From: JAAELZ01 sp965237995 | GTDB taxonomy: Bacteria > Pseudomonadota > Gammaproteobacteria > Arenicellales > Poriferihabitantaceae | Assembly (NCBI GenBank): GCA_965237995.1 | Contig: CBDEGO010000003.1 | Location: 62,001 to 126,000, forward strand | Direction of reading: 5' to 3' | DNA length: 64,000 bases | Shown here: in pieces, positions 1 through 9,348 of the stretch | Layout of the letters: every line of letters starts with the position of its first letter | Position numbering within the stretch: the first letter of the stretch is position 1 | Made by a program: the position numbers and the translations under genes | Notes under the pieces: model-generated | What the model was told of the DNA's origin: nothing | The model's database searches: none | Seen by the model: the letters and a program-made list of their open reading frames with translations, nothing else

Positions 1-115
1 CAAGATTACTATGCAGGTGGCGAATAGTTTAATTGGTGTTACTCAGAACGAACCAGGCGTTTCGCGTGTGGTCACTGTGGATGTTGATCAAGCTATGAGC
101 ATGGTAGACAACTAA
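1..115 (+). CDS. smc: SMC chromosome-segregation ATPase, C-terminal end (partial)
   Basis: Only the last 37 codons lie inside the window; the gene starts upstream. The tail contains GVTQNEPGVSRVVTVDVDQA, which resembles the C-terminus of gammaproteobacterial SMC, where the ATPase head ends with a similar EPGVSR-VDVDEA stretch. SMC is the ATPase of the chromosome-organising Smc-ScpAB condensin. The next genes, zipA and ligA, follow smc in many Pseudomonas-like genomes, which supports the call. The stop codon is TAA at 113-115. The assignment rests on this short tail and on gene order, so it is likely but not certain. Confidence 0.75.
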   Translation, partial: KITMQVANSLIGVTQNEPGVSRVVTVDVDQAMSMVDN

Positions 116-179
116 TGCGTGATTCTGCGGCAGATACAGATATTCATTCTTTCAACCCTATTTTATTTTTGAAATAGTT

Positions 180-1637
180 ATGGATTTACAGCTTGCCTTA
201 TTGCTTTCAGGAATTGCGCTTATTGCTTTAGTGGTAATGGCTAGTTTGCTTCCTTCCACTAATTTCAAGTTCAAAGATTTGCTCGCGCGCTTTAAAAAGC
301 CGGAAAGAGCTGCGAAGTCTGGATTAAGAGACTCTTCTGTTGCTCCGCGCTTTGATGCTGATGACGCTGCTCTGCTTGGTGAGGAAGAATTAATTGATGA
401 GCACGATACTTTTTTCGACACGCCGTTAACTAATGATTCTCAGTTCGATCCACGTTCAATTGATGCTGAGTCATTTATATCCTCAGACGATAACCAAGTT
501 ACAGACGAAAGAGAAGTCGTTACGACTGAAACCTATGCGGAAGAAATTGCTGAGCAAATGCAAAGGCCCACTTTTCAAGAGGTCATGTATGACCGCGATA
601 TACAGAGGCAAACTATCGTCGCTGAACAAGAGGTGGCTACGGACAATGATAGTTTAGATGACACTGATCTCAATGCAGTAAGCGCGATGGAAGCAGAGTT
701 AGAAACTGAATCGCAATATGTAGCGTCAGAGCAGACTAAGGAACAGTCTTATGACTCCAATGATCAAACTGGTCCGGAGATGCATATTACGCCAACCGAG
801 ACATTTACTAGTTTGCGACAAATTGATTATTGGGTAAAACTTGTATGTAGCTCTCCACACTCATTAAGTGAAGTGCAATCTGAGTTTACTAAGTTTACTG
901 ACGCTACTCATTTGAATCAGCAAGTACATGTGCTTAATCAACAAGATAGGCAATGGCACGCTCTTGAGTTGCTTTCTAATGATGCAACATTTAACGAATT
1001 GGTTATTAGCGTTCAATTATTAGACAATGGCCAGCCTATCTCTAGCTCGCAGCTAAATGCATTTGTTGCGAATGTAGACGCACTAGCAGATGATATTGGC
1101 GCGCAAACGCAATACCTATCACCGTCAGCGGAAGCAGCGATTCAGTCGTCCAATTTGGCGAGTTTGTACGCTAATTGCCAAGGCGTCATTGACGCCTCGA
1201 TAACCAGCTCAGATGGCCAACCGTTGTACGGAAAGTTAATCGAATCAAGTGCAAAAATGCAGGGACTTGATTATTTAGACGGAGCCTACGCTCGTATTAA
1301 ACAAATGGGCAATCGGCAAATTGTCTTATACCGATTGGTTTCAAGTGAAGGTATTAACTTCACGGATGTATTGAGTTCGAATTTGCAACTATCAGCTGTT
1401 AAATTCGTGATGAACCCTGCAACTTCCGAGCACCCTGGTCGAGTGGTCAAAGAGATGTTGGATGCGGCGAAAGCGTTCGCGTCACGTGTCAACGGTGATT
1501 TAAATCTCATCGAAGGCGTTGAATATCACCAAGATCAGTTGCGACAAATTCGCGACCAAGTCAGCAAAATAGAAGCTAAAATGGAGAAAGTAGGCTTGCC
1601 CGCTGGCAGCGCTGAAGCGTTACGGTTATTTTCATAA
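180..1637 (+). CDS. zipA: Cell division protein ZipA
   Basis: ZipA is a bitopic inner-membrane protein that tethers FtsZ protofilaments at the division site. Residues 4-25 form one strongly hydrophobic N-terminal segment, followed by a basic patch (KFKDLLARFKKPERAAK). A long acidic, Glu/Asp/Gln-rich linker runs to about residue 205. The C-terminal part is a globular alpha/beta region matching the FtsZ-binding domain, with a typical HPGRVVKEMLDAAKAFA helix near the end. At 485 residues it is longer than E. coli ZipA (about 330), mostly in the linker. It lies between smc and ligA, 12 bases before the ligA start, so co-transcription is likely. Confidence 0.95.
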   Translation: MDLQLALLLSGIALIALVVMASLLPSTNFKFKDLLARFKKPERAAKSGLRDSSVAPRFDADDAALLGEEELIDEHDTFFDTPLTNDSQFDPRSIDAESFISSDDNQVTDEREVVTTETYAEEIAEQMQRPTFQEVMYDRDIQRQTIVAEQEVATDNDSLDDTDLNAVSAMEAELETESQYVASEQTKEQSYDSNDQTGPEMHITPTETFTSLRQIDYWVKLVCSSPHSLSEVQSEFTKFTDATHLNQQVHVLNQQDRQWHALELLSNDATFNELVISVQLLDNGQPISSSQLNAFVANVDALADDIGAQTQYLSPSAEAAIQSSNLASLYANCQGVIDASITSSDGQPLYGKLIESSAKMQGLDYLDGAYARIKQMGNRQIVLYRLVSSEGINFTDVLSSNLQLSAVKFVMNPATSEHPGRVVKEMLDAAKAFASRVNGDLNLIEGVEYHQDQLRQIRDQVSKIEAKMEKVGLPAGSAEALRLFS

Positions 1638-1649
1638 CTAGGCTGTTCT

Positions 1650-3674
1650 GTGAGTGAGTTAGAGCAGGCGCTGGCCAACATAAGCTCGTTAATAGCAAAA
1701 CTGAAAGAATGTAATTATCGTTACTACGTTTTAGACGACTCAGAAGTACCAGACGCAGAATATGATCGCATGATGCGAGACTTAACTGCCTTGGAAGCGC
1801 AATATCCTCAATTTTTATTACCCCATTCTCCTACTCAAGTGGTGGGTGGGCAAGCGAGTTCTGCTTTTGCGTCTATTACGCACCTAGAGCAGATGTTCTC
1901 AATCAATGATGGCTTTAACGAAGAAGAAGCCAAGGATTTTGATCGGAGGGTAAAAGAGCGCTTGAATATCACTGAATCCGAACAAGTAAATTATATCTGT
2001 GAACCAAAACTGGATGGTCTGGCAGTTAATATTTTGTTTAAAGATGGTTGGATGGTACACGCAGCCACCAGAGGCGACGGTAAAACAGGTGAAGAGATCA
2101 CGCAGAACGTACGAACCGTGCTAGGTGCTGAATTCTCTTTAAAGGGAGCAGTGCCTCCATCCGTTGAGGTGCGTGGTGAAGTGTTTATGCGAAAAAGTGA
2201 CTTTTCGGCGTTGAACGAGCGGCAAATAAAAAATGATGCCAAAGTCTTCGCTAACCCTAGAAACGCAGCTGCGGGTAGTTTGCGACAAATTGACCCTAAG
2301 CTAACGGCTGAACGGCCCTTGAGTGTCTATTTTTACGGAATAGGGGCAGCCGAGGGTTTCACCCTGCCTGAAACACATTCAGCGTTATTGAACCTCATGA
2401 GTGATTGGGGGCTGCCTGTTACTACGTTAGCAAAAAATGTGATCGGCATTGAAGGTTGTCTAAACTATTATAAGCTGATGCTAGAGCAGCGTGATGGTAT
2501 TGATTTTGACATGGACGGAGTAGTTTACAAAGTCGATGACCGTGCTAACCAAAGTAGATTAGGTACTACAGCGCGGGCACCGCGTTGGTCTTTAGCACAC
2601 AAGTTTCCTGCACAAGAAGAAATAACCATCGTTGAAAGCATTGATGTGCAAGTAGGGCGTACCGGCGCCATTACGCCGGTTGCGAGACTCAAACCCGTAA
2701 AGGTGGGGGGCGTGGTTGTTTCAAATGCAACATTACATAATCGCGATGAAATAGAGCGCTTAGGCGTGCAAGCAGGCGACAGCGTGATCGTTCGCCGAGC
2801 GGGAGATGTCATTCCAGAAGTAGTTAAAGTGCTTAAGGATAAGCGGCCAACTGATTCAAAGCCGTTTGATTTTCCAGCCGCTTGCCCTGTGTGTGACTCT
2901 CCAGTTGTTTTCAGCGATAGCGGAATTATCGCTAGGTGTAGTGGGGGGTTAGTCTGCGGCGCGCAAATAAAGGGGTCACTCAGGCACTTTGTTTCACGCA
3001 AAGCGCTTGATATTGATGGTCTCGGCGACAAATTGATTGATCAACTAGTAGAGAATAAGCTGATTAACAACCCAGCTGATATCTTTGTTTTATCCAAAGA
3101 GCAATTACTTGGCTTGGATAGAAAAGCTGAAAAATCTGTTAACAACCTGCTGGAAGCGATCAACAACAGTAAAAACACGACTTTTGCACGGTTTTTATAT
3201 AGCTTAGGCATTCCTTTAATCGGTGAAACCACCGCGGAGACCTTAGCTTTACGGTATGAAACGCTACCAAAGCTAATAGATGCCGACTTCGAATCCTTAA
3301 TTGAAGTAGAAGATGTGGGTCCATTAGTAGCCCAGAGTGTGCTCGACTTCTTCGCCTCTATGGATAATAAAATTGTTGTTGATCGATTATTAACCGAAAG
3401 TGGCATCCATTGGCCAGCTGTAGAAAAAGTAGCTATCGATGAGTCATCTGTCTTTAACAGTAAAACCATTGTCATCACAGGTACGTTTACCCGCTTTGGC
3501 AGAACTGAGTTAAAGGCGTTGCTGCAAGGGCAGGGAGCCAAAGTAACGGGCAGTGTTTCAAAGAACACAGACATTGTGGTTGCGGGTGATAACGCGGGCT
3601 CTAAGCTCGATAAAGCGCAGAAACTGGGTATAGAGATAATGCTAGAAGATCAATTAATAACAGCCTTAGCGTAA
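1650..3674 (+). CDS. ligA: NAD+-dependent DNA ligase LigA
   Basis: LigA is the replicative ligase that seals nicks using NAD+ as adenylate donor. The 674-residue length is normal. The adenylation motif KLDG has its catalytic lysine at about residue 120 in CEPKLDGLAVN. The N-terminal NMN-binding YY/D pattern (YRYYVLDD...PDAEYDR) precedes it. The OB fold contains VGRTGAITPVARL. A four-cysteine zinc finger (CPVC...C...C) lies at about 410-437, followed by helix-hairpin-helix repeats and a C-terminal BRCT domain (SKTIVITGTFTRFGR...NTDIVVAGDNAGSK). The start is GTG at 1650, directly after zipA. No strong Shine-Dalgarno sequence is visible. The long antisense frames inside this gene are shadows. 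Confidence 0.98.
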   Translation: MSELEQALANISSLIAKLKECNYRYYVLDDSEVPDAEYDRMMRDLTALEAQYPQFLLPHSPTQVVGGQASSAFASITHLEQMFSINDGFNEEEAKDFDRRVKERLNITESEQVNYICEPKLDGLAVNILFKDGWMVHAATRGDGKTGEEITQNVRTVLGAEFSLKGAVPPSVEVRGEVFMRKSDFSALNERQIKNDAKVFANPRNAAAGSLRQIDPKLTAERPLSVYFYGIGAAEGFTLPETHSALLNLMSDWGLPVTTLAKNVIGIEGCLNYYKLMLEQRDGIDFDMDGVVYKVDDRANQSRLGTTARAPRWSLAHKFPAQEEITIVESIDVQVGRTGAITPVARLKPVKVGGVVVSNATLHNRDEIERLGVQAGDSVIVRRAGDVIPEVVKVLKDKRPTDSKPFDFPAACPVCDSPVVFSDSGIIARCSGGLVCGAQIKGSLRHFVSRKALDIDGLGDKLIDQLVENKLINNPADIFVLSKEQLLGLDRKAEKSVNNLLEAINNSKNTTFARFLYSLGIPLIGETTAETLALRYETLPKLIDADFESLIEVEDVGPLVAQSVLDFFASMDNKIVVDRLLTESGIHWPAVEKVAIDESSVFNSKTIVITGTFTRFGRTELKALLQGQGAKVTGSVSKNTDIVVAGDNAGSKLDKAQKLGIEIMLEDQLITALA

Positions 3675-4037
3675 GGTAATTAGTGCTTTGTGCATTGGAA
3701 GGATTAGTGCTGAATTGGATGCTTAACTCGTATTAATGACGAAGGTGATAGACTACTACCTAGCAATGTAAAACCTGTCGTTGCTTAGGCGTTTACAGTG
3801 AATCAAGGGGGATATATGGGATTTTTCCAAAACAAAAAACGTTATAAATTTGTAATGAGATGTCTACCTGCTCGTGAAGATTGAAGATAGACATCGGTGT
3901 AAATTTATCTGGTAAGACGGGCATTGTTATTAATCTGGCTGAACCACATCGTGAATAGTGTTCAACCCGAGTTCTATGAGCTTTTATAACGAAGTTAACG
4001 CTAAACAGATAATTTTTTAAATTAACGAGATATTTTT
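3675..4037. other. Intergenic region with a possible 22-codon leader ORF
   Basis: This 363-base stretch lies between ligA and a secreted-protein gene. The only coding-like item is a small ATG frame at 3816-3884, preceded by an AGGGGGAT ribosome-binding-like sequence; it would give a 22-residue basic peptide beginning MGFFQNKKRYKF. No homology is recognised, so it is not called as a gene. The region probably holds the promoter of the 4038 gene; no clear -35/-10 pair was identified. Confidence 0.3.
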
Positions 4038-4997
4038 ATGAAAACATGCCTATTGCAATTTTTAGTACTTTTATCATATGCAACTATGTATCACTCTAAT
4101 GCTGCACCTCCTGATGTGCTAAATCAGGAAGTTATGGAATTAGTAAAAGGGCATGATTACTATGGAGCTATCATTAAAGCAAAAAGTCTTAATGCAAACG
4201 AAGATAAAGCAAAAATATATAGCTTTCTAGAGGAGACTATTCACGACAGTTTGTATGTGACTGGCTATGAGAGTAAGATCATAGAACGAGGTGTTGGTGA
4301 CACAACAACTCTATCAGAAATAGGTTTGGATGGAGTCAAGGTCGTAGAAAAAAATAAAAACCATCGGTCCATAATGAATGAAGTATTAAACTATCGTCTT
4401 AGCCGCAAATTAGATTTAGATCTTGTTCCTGTTGTTGTACATAGAGATACAGATGTAGCTTCTTACTATATAGAAGGCGCTATGAGGTTTGATGGAAGTA
4501 CTTCTGCTACATCTCAAATGAAAATTTGGGGATATTTAACAGCAGAAGCAGATATTAATTCTAATAATATTCTTCATATTAACTCAGGAGATTGGGAGAA
4601 GTATACTGTAGCTCTTATTGATCATGAAAATAGCTTTGATTTGAGTCCGATGTATGAAATAGGCTCCATTAAGAAAGAAGATGTACGGTTATTCTTTGGA
4701 GATGTAAATTCATGGAGTAAATTTGAACAATTTGCGATCGATGATTCAAGTGCATGGATGGGAGATTTAGAGAGTGCGGTTGATGAAAATCTGTCACCTG
4801 GTCTTTTAGTCCGGGTAAAGGAGTTGAGATCAAAAGTTATAACAATGATGGAACTCGAAAAGCAAACACCCGACACATTTTTTTCAGAACTCTTTGTAAA
4901 TGCTCGAAAGTCAAGCCAACAGGCTCGGGTGACGAGTCAGGTAGCAGATGAAAGCAACCCATTTGAAGGGAACATATCACAATTCTGCTACGAGTGA
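4038..4997 (+). CDS. Secreted protein of unknown function, possibly a divergent HipA/PI-kinase-like fold
   Basis: The protein has 319 residues. The N-terminus MKTCLLQFLVLLSYATMYHSNAA is a signal peptide, so export is expected. No family is recognised with certainty. The middle carries NHRSIMNEVLNYRLSRKLDL-DLVPVVVHRD, then LTAEADINSNNIL and VALIDHENSFDLS. In HipA/FAM20/PI4K-like bacterial kinases the order is a conserved E...YRL..LLGL-VP segment, a D-R-H-x-x-N catalytic loop, then an IDHG..F metal-binding segment. Here the catalytic loop reads D-I-N-x-N-N, so activity is doubtful. The 3' end overlaps the convergent zinc-ribbon gene by 10 bases. The kinase link is inferred from motif order only. 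Confidence 0.6.
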   Translation: MKTCLLQFLVLLSYATMYHSNAAPPDVLNQEVMELVKGHDYYGAIIKAKSLNANEDKAKIYSFLEETIHDSLYVTGYESKIIERGVGDTTTLSEIGLDGVKVVEKNKNHRSIMNEVLNYRLSRKLDLDLVPVVVHRDTDVASYYIEGAMRFDGSTSATSQMKIWGYLTAEADINSNNILHINSGDWEKYTVALIDHENSFDLSPMYEIGSIKKEDVRLFFGDVNSWSKFEQFAIDDSSAWMGDLESAVDENLSPGLLVRVKELRSKVITMMELEKQTPDTFFSELFVNARKSSQQARVTSQVADESNPFEGNISQFCYE

Positions 4998-6145
4998 TTG
5001 AATCGCGCGACCCTATGAAAAAGGCCGTCGGACAAGCCAAAATTACTATATCCGTTATCTTGCGAGCCCAAGGTTATCACTGTAATTAACAACCCTAGTA
5101 TTAGCGCTACGGTAAAAGCGATTTTCATCCAACTCCATGGTCGGTCACCTTGTACTTCACCCGTACGCCCATTCACGACAAATTGATAAGTTTTTCGTCT
5201 AAACCTAAACCCTGCGATCCAAAATGGCAGCAAACAATGCTTGAAGCTGACATTATTATATTGGGTGCGGGTTTGATGTATACGCTGCTGATCGCCCCCA
5301 ATGTCTCGGCGAATCGATTGCGCAATATAAGGGCTTAGCCGGCGCTGTGCGATGGCGAAACCATCGTCTAGGTCTGTTTGGTAGACTTCACTACGAAAAC
5401 CGCTTAAAAACTCTTCTTGAAATGGGCGCAAGTTGTTTAAGTCCCAAGGTGCGAGTTCTCGAGATAGTTCGCGTGGCAGGGTGTTGCTTGCATAAATAAG
5501 TGTATCGTCAAAGCGATTAGACACGCGCCCGCGAATCGGTCGCCAACGCACTTCAGGAACCATCTGAACTTGCGTGGTCCAGCGACCATTTATTTGCACG
5601 CGCACACGCCGTCGCACATGGTGCACGTCACCACGCTCACCACTATATTCAGTATCAGTGTTGCAGTCGTACGTCCAATAGGGCACGTATACGCCGTTTA
5701 TGCCTTGGTCTTGCTTAGCATATTTTTTTATTTTATTTGGCGCAAACCATAAGCGCTTTATCCAAGATTTATACGCTTCCTGCGCTTCTTTGGCATTGAT
5801 CGCAAAGGGTAATAGTGATTTAGGTTCGATAACGCGATGTTCGGCGCTATCCAATACAAAGGTAGTGCCACAAAATGGGCAATCATCTGCATGAATATTA
5901 GTGTCGACTTTAGTTTGCGCACCGCAAGCTTCGCATTCGCGCGTCATGTGTACCGCTTTAGGTGAAGCTAGAGGCAGGTTCTTTAGAGTCGCATGATAAT
6001 CATATTCGTGAATGGGCTCATGCGATTCCTGAATGTTATGCTGATTGCCGCAGTGGGTACATTGCATCTGCAAAGTGCCGGGCAGATAATCAAGTTGACT
6101 ACCACATTGGATGCAGGGAAAGGTATGCGCGTTATCACTAACCAT
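4988..6145 (-). CDS. Zinc-ribbon membrane protein (YdjG/replication-factor-Y-like)
   Basis: This 385-residue protein carries two N-terminal zinc ribbons: C-x2-C (11, 14) with C-x2-C (29, 32), and then CEACG...CPFCG. Such proteins are often mislabelled 'primosomal protein N''. A middle region rich in aromatic and basic residues (VPYWTYDCNTDTEYSGERGD) follows, and the C-terminus has one membrane segment (IAFTVALILGLLITVITLG). It is the last gene of a minus-strand cluster with SPFH, TelA and XpaC genes, 57 bases after the SPFH gene. In Bacillus, ydjG-like zinc-ribbon and ydjI SPFH genes are similarly adjacent. A role in membrane-stress assembly is inferred. Confidence 0.75.
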   Translation of the reverse strand: MVSDNAHTFPCIQCGSQLDYLPGTLQMQCTHCGNQHNIQESHEPIHEYDYHATLKNLPLASPKAVHMTRECEACGAQTKVDTNIHADDCPFCGTTFVLDSAEHRVIEPKSLLPFAINAKEAQEAYKSWIKRLWFAPNKIKKYAKQDQGINGVYVPYWTYDCNTDTEYSGERGDVHHVRRRVRVQINGRWTTQVQMVPEVRWRPIRGRVSNRFDDTLIYASNTLPRELSRELAPWDLNNLRPFQEEFLSGFRSEVYQTDLDDGFAIAQRRLSPYIAQSIRRDIGGDQQRIHQTRTQYNNVSFKHCLLPFWIAGFRFRRKTYQFVVNGRTGEVQGDRPWSWMKIAFTVALILGLLITVITLGSQDNGYSNFGLSDGLFHRVARFNHS

Positions 6146-6202
6146 TGTGATTTGGCTAAAATAGTGGGTGCTTGCCTAGGGCGACTAGGCTTTGTCTATG
6201 TG

Positions 6203-7306
6203 CTAATGCTTTGGCAAAGGCGGCGGTAATGAACTCCAAATCGGGCCTAGCTCTTGTAGATCGCGTGCCTGGCGCCATTTACGCATGCCTTCGCGCCACA
6301 CCAAGGTTGTCTTGGTTAAGGTTCCATTTGCCGCTTGATCGTGCAATTCGTGTTCATCATAAGGCCCAGCGCGCTTATCATTAATGACTAAATAGTAGCT
6401 TACTGGTTTTAACGGAAGCGGTGGCACTTGACCATCACTCGCTGGCGCCGCGTTTAAGGCTTTGCCTAATTTGTCTGCCATTGCAACACCCATTCCCATT
6501 CCCAAACCGGCGGCCATTGTGCCGCCGCCCGGGTTGCGCGCGGCTTCACCAATAGCATCAGCGGTTTGGTATTGCGTGTAGGTATCTAGGTCTTTAACTA
6601 CTCCCATGCTAGTACGCTTATCGAGTGCCGCTTCTACTTCGTCTGGTAGGGAGATATTTTCTACTAATAATTGCGTGATGGTTAAACCGTAGTTTTCAAA
6701 CTCTGGATTGATGTTTTGTGCCAGAAAGTCACCTAATTTGTTGTAGTTGGCAGCCATGTCTAATACAGGGATCTTAGAATTAGAAATAATATCTGCAAAC
6801 CGCGAAGTAATGATATTGCGTAACTGATCAGTAATTTCATCGCTGGTGAAATAACCGGCAGTGCCAGCAATTTCTCGTAAGAACTTAGCTGGTTCGGCAA
6901 TTTTCATGCTGTAGGTGCCGAATGCCCGCAACCGCAAAGGCCCGAACTCTGCGTCGCGCATCATCAAAGGCTTTTTGGTGCCCCATTTTAAATCGGTAAA
7001 TTGCTTGGCGCTAAGGAAGTAAACCTCGGCTTTGAAGGGGCTATCAAACCCGTGCGGCCATGCTTGTAAATTGCTTAAAATCGGTAAATTTGCCGTTTCT
7101 AATTGATATAAGCCTGGAGGAAAAACATCCGCTATTTGTCCTTCATTAACGAACACGGCCATTTGCGATTCGCGCACTGTAAGCATGGCGCCATGCTTTA
7201 TTTCATTATCTTCACGCTCAAATCGATACACCATGACATCGTCGTCATCAGCAGTCCATTCTATTACATCAATAAATTGACCTGTTATTAAATCCCAAAG
7301 ACCCAT
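6203..7306 (-). CDS. SPFH-domain protein with C-terminal GYF_2 domain (YdjI-like)
   Basis: The 367-residue protein begins MGLWDLITGQFIDVIEW, typical of the 'virion core protein/YdjI' SPFH group, and has no N-terminal membrane anchor. The SPFH/band-7 core covers about residues 25-245, including YSMKIAEPAKFLREIAGT and a helical stretch before LDKRTSMGVVKDLDTYTQYQ. A Gly/Met-rich linker (GGGTMAAGLGMGMGVAMADK) leads to a GYF_2 domain at about 300-367 (YYLVINDKRAGPYDEHEL...TLVWREGMRKW), ending in Pro-rich PPPLPKH. GYF_2 domains are presumed protein-interaction modules. The start is 3 bases downstream of the telA-like stop, indicating tight translational linkage. Confidence 0.88.
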   Translation of the reverse strand: MGLWDLITGQFIDVIEWTADDDDVMVYRFEREDNEIKHGAMLTVRESQMAVFVNEGQIADVFPPGLYQLETANLPILSNLQAWPHGFDSPFKAEVYFLSAKQFTDLKWGTKKPLMMRDAEFGPLRLRAFGTYSMKIAEPAKFLREIAGTAGYFTSDEITDQLRNIITSRFADIISNSKIPVLDMAANYNKLGDFLAQNINPEFENYGLTITQLLVENISLPDEVEAALDKRTSMGVVKDLDTYTQYQTADAIGEAARNPGGGTMAAGLGMGMGVAMADKLGKALNAAPASDGQVPPLPLKPVSYYLVINDKRAGPYDEHELHDQAANGTLTKTTLVWREGMRKWRQARDLQELGPIWSSLPPPLPKH

Positions 7307-7309
7307 TGG

Positions 7310-8506
7310 TTACGCCTTTTTTTCTGTTGCTGTCTCACCTTCTACTTCGATCGCATCGTCGGCGACATCGGCAACTTTTGGTGTGCTCGTGGCAGCAAGC
7401 AGCTTAGCTTTTAATTGGCTTTCAATTTCTTGAAGTTCTACCACTGCTTCTGCCCGACGGCGCTTACCTTCGTCGGCAATTTGTAAGCTGTCTTCTATAG
7501 TTGCAATTAGCTTTTCGTTAGCCGATTTCACCGTGTCTAAGTCGAAAACACCACGCTCAATTTGCTCGCGTACTTCGCGATTAGCGGTTTGTAAGTTTTC
7601 TGCATTCTTTTCTAGTAATTCATTAGTTAGATCAGCTGCTTCACGTACCGTTTCTGCAGCCGCTTTTGAACGTTGAATGGTCACCGCCTGTGCAAGTTGC
7701 TGCTTCCACAAAGGAACGGTGTTTGCGACTGTGGATTGAATTTTACGGATCAAGCCTTTATCATTTTCTTGCACCAAGCGGATACTTGGTAAACCCTGTA
7801 GTGTTACCTGTCTTGTTAGGCGTAAGTCGTGTACGCGGCGTTCTAGATCATCGCGCATAGTGCGTAAATCACGCAACTGCTGCGCTTTAATCATGTCGTC
7901 ACTTTCTTGTGCTTCCGCAGCTAAGGCAGGAATGACTGTTTGGCTAAGTTCTTTGAGCTTTTCGTCACCCGCAACGATGTAATTTTCTAAATCGTGAAAG
8001 TATTGCAAGCTTGATTCATATAGACGATCTAGCGTTGCGATGTCTGTTAATAACTGGGTTTTGTGCCCCTCTAAGCTATCGGTAATAACATCGATTTGAG
8101 AACGAATCTCTTCGTATTCTTGTAAAAATTTGACAACAGGCTTAGCCCCACTAAACCATCTGGCGAAAAACCCCGGGTTAACAGCTAGCTTGTCAGCACC
8201 AAAGCCGCGCAATGTTGCTACCATATTACTTAGCGATCCAGCTGCTGGCCCAATGTCTTTGTTTCGCACGCCTTCAAGCATGCTATCAGCAAGGGTGGTT
8301 AGGTCAGTCTGAGCTTTAGTACCAAAAAAGATAATCGAGTTGCTATCATTTAAGTCGATCTCATTTTTAAGCGCCTCTATGGTCTCTTGTTGCGATTGGT
8401 TTAACAACTCAAGAGGCTTAATTTCGTCGGCGATGACGGGTAATTGCTTTTCAGCAACTGACTCAACATCGATAGTTTTTACTGCCGTTACGGTGCTTTC
8501 ACTCAT
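7310..8506 (-). CDS. TelA-family (toxic anion resistance) protein
   Basis: The 398-residue, mostly helical protein matches the TelA/YceH family, named for tellurite resistance but of unclear biochemical role. Typical features are the N-terminal NSIIFFGTKAQTDLTTLADSML segment, a KFLQEYEEIRSQIDVITDSLEGHK helix and the long heptad-like region LRTMRDDLERRVHDLRLTRQVTLQGLPSIRLVQENDKGLIRKIQS. There is no signal peptide or membrane segment, so it is cytosolic or peripheral. It lies 1 base after the XpaC-like gene and 3 bases before the SPFH gene. The telA/xpaC pairing is known from Bacillus yceH-xpaC. Confidence 0.92.
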   Translation of the reverse strand: MSESTVTAVKTIDVESVAEKQLPVIADEIKPLELLNQSQQETIEALKNEIDLNDSNSIIFFGTKAQTDLTTLADSMLEGVRNKDIGPAAGSLSNMVATLRGFGADKLAVNPGFFARWFSGAKPVVKFLQEYEEIRSQIDVITDSLEGHKTQLLTDIATLDRLYESSLQYFHDLENYIVAGDEKLKELSQTVIPALAAEAQESDDMIKAQQLRDLRTMRDDLERRVHDLRLTRQVTLQGLPSIRLVQENDKGLIRKIQSTVANTVPLWKQQLAQAVTIQRSKAAAETVREAADLTNELLEKNAENLQTANREVREQIERGVFDLDTVKSANEKLIATIEDSLQIADEGKRRRAEAVVELQEIESQLKAKLLAATSTPKVADVADDAIEVEGETATEKKA

Positions 8507-8507
8507 T

Positions 8508-9344
8508 TTAGGTTATCCCCTCGTGTTTAAGTTGTGTTTGCAGTACTTCGATCTGCACATCTAATTCCAGAACGTCATCGTCTAACAACTTTTGCCGTTG
8601 TTCATCGATTACGTTTTCGATTGTATCTAAAACAGTGGTCAGATTGCTTTCCAATGTTTGGTTGTCTTGCAGATGCTTAGCATTGCTGTATTTATGCGCG
8701 ACCTTTTGCGCGCCATCTAAGTAGACTTTTAAAAATTTTCGTGCTCTACGTAAATCTTTCGGATCATCTTCTATAATCTCTAATATTCCACGCGTATTAT
8801 TGGCGACCCGATTCAGCCGCGATCTTAACTCTGTATTGTCGATGTTCTTGGCTGAGTTTTCAATCGACTCTATTTTGGCTTGCGCTTCATCAAGGGCGTC
8901 GATAATTTCATCAGCAGTAACACCCACTAAACCTTTAGAGTGGTCTTCATAGTGTGGGTCCATACCATAGAGCATTAACATGCCTGCAAAAGAAACAATG
9001 CCTAAGCCAAGTGCGTTAAGTAAAGGTGATTCAACTACAAAATAACTCAATATTAGGGTAGCTAACGCCGTAAATAAGGCGGCAGATAGTCGCCAAGGCT
9101 TGCGCGTAGGGCGTGCCCATTTACGACGTTGCGCTTTATGCTGATAATAATCGGCGCGGTGTAAAAAATAAGCGCTTAAACCGTATAAGCAAGCAGCACC
9201 AAAACTAATAAAGAACGCGATGTATTGGTTTTTTGATAAGGTAGCCAGTAGAGTGACGACTAGTGGCAGCGGTAACAAGTAAGGCAGAATAGGCCCAACG
9301 GATGTCGATCTGTTTTTAATTTTTGTTCTGTATGGCGTTGGCAT
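8508..9344 (-). CDS. XpaC-family membrane protein (5-bromo-4-chloroindolyl phosphate hydrolysis family)
   Basis: The 278-residue protein has four predicted membrane segments in its N-terminal half (about residues 19-38, 43-63, 86-106 and 109-129), followed by a soluble helical domain with coiled-coil character (IIDALDEAQAKIESIENSAK...LRSRLNRVANNTRGILEII). This is the XpaC architecture; the family name comes from a phenotype in Bacillus and does not prove a phosphatase. The start lies 4 bases after the stop of a 46-codon membrane-peptide gene and the stop is 1 base before the telA-like start. It is likely the membrane anchor for TelA, by inference from pairing. Confidence 0.88.
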   Translation of the reverse strand: MPTPYRTKIKNRSTSVGPILPYLLPLPLVVTLLATLSKNQYIAFFISFGAACLYGLSAYFLHRADYYQHKAQRRKWARPTRKPWRLSAALFTALATLILSYFVVESPLLNALGLGIVSFAGMLMLYGMDPHYEDHSKGLVGVTADEIIDALDEAQAKIESIENSAKNIDNTELRSRLNRVANNTRGILEIIEDDPKDLRRARKFLKVYLDGAQKVAHKYSNAKHLQDNQTLESNLTTVLDTIENVIDEQRQKLLDDDVLELDVQIEVLQTQLKHEGIT

Positions 9345-9348
9345 GTTT

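Noticed and set aside
2525..3574. Long antisense frames inside ligA (168 and 177 codons)
   Set aside because: They are shadows of a highly conserved gene; no start signal or family match.
3816..3884. 22-codon frame with a good ribosome-like site between ligA and the secreted-protein gene
   Set aside because: No homology or clear regulatory logic; noted only within the intergenic entry.
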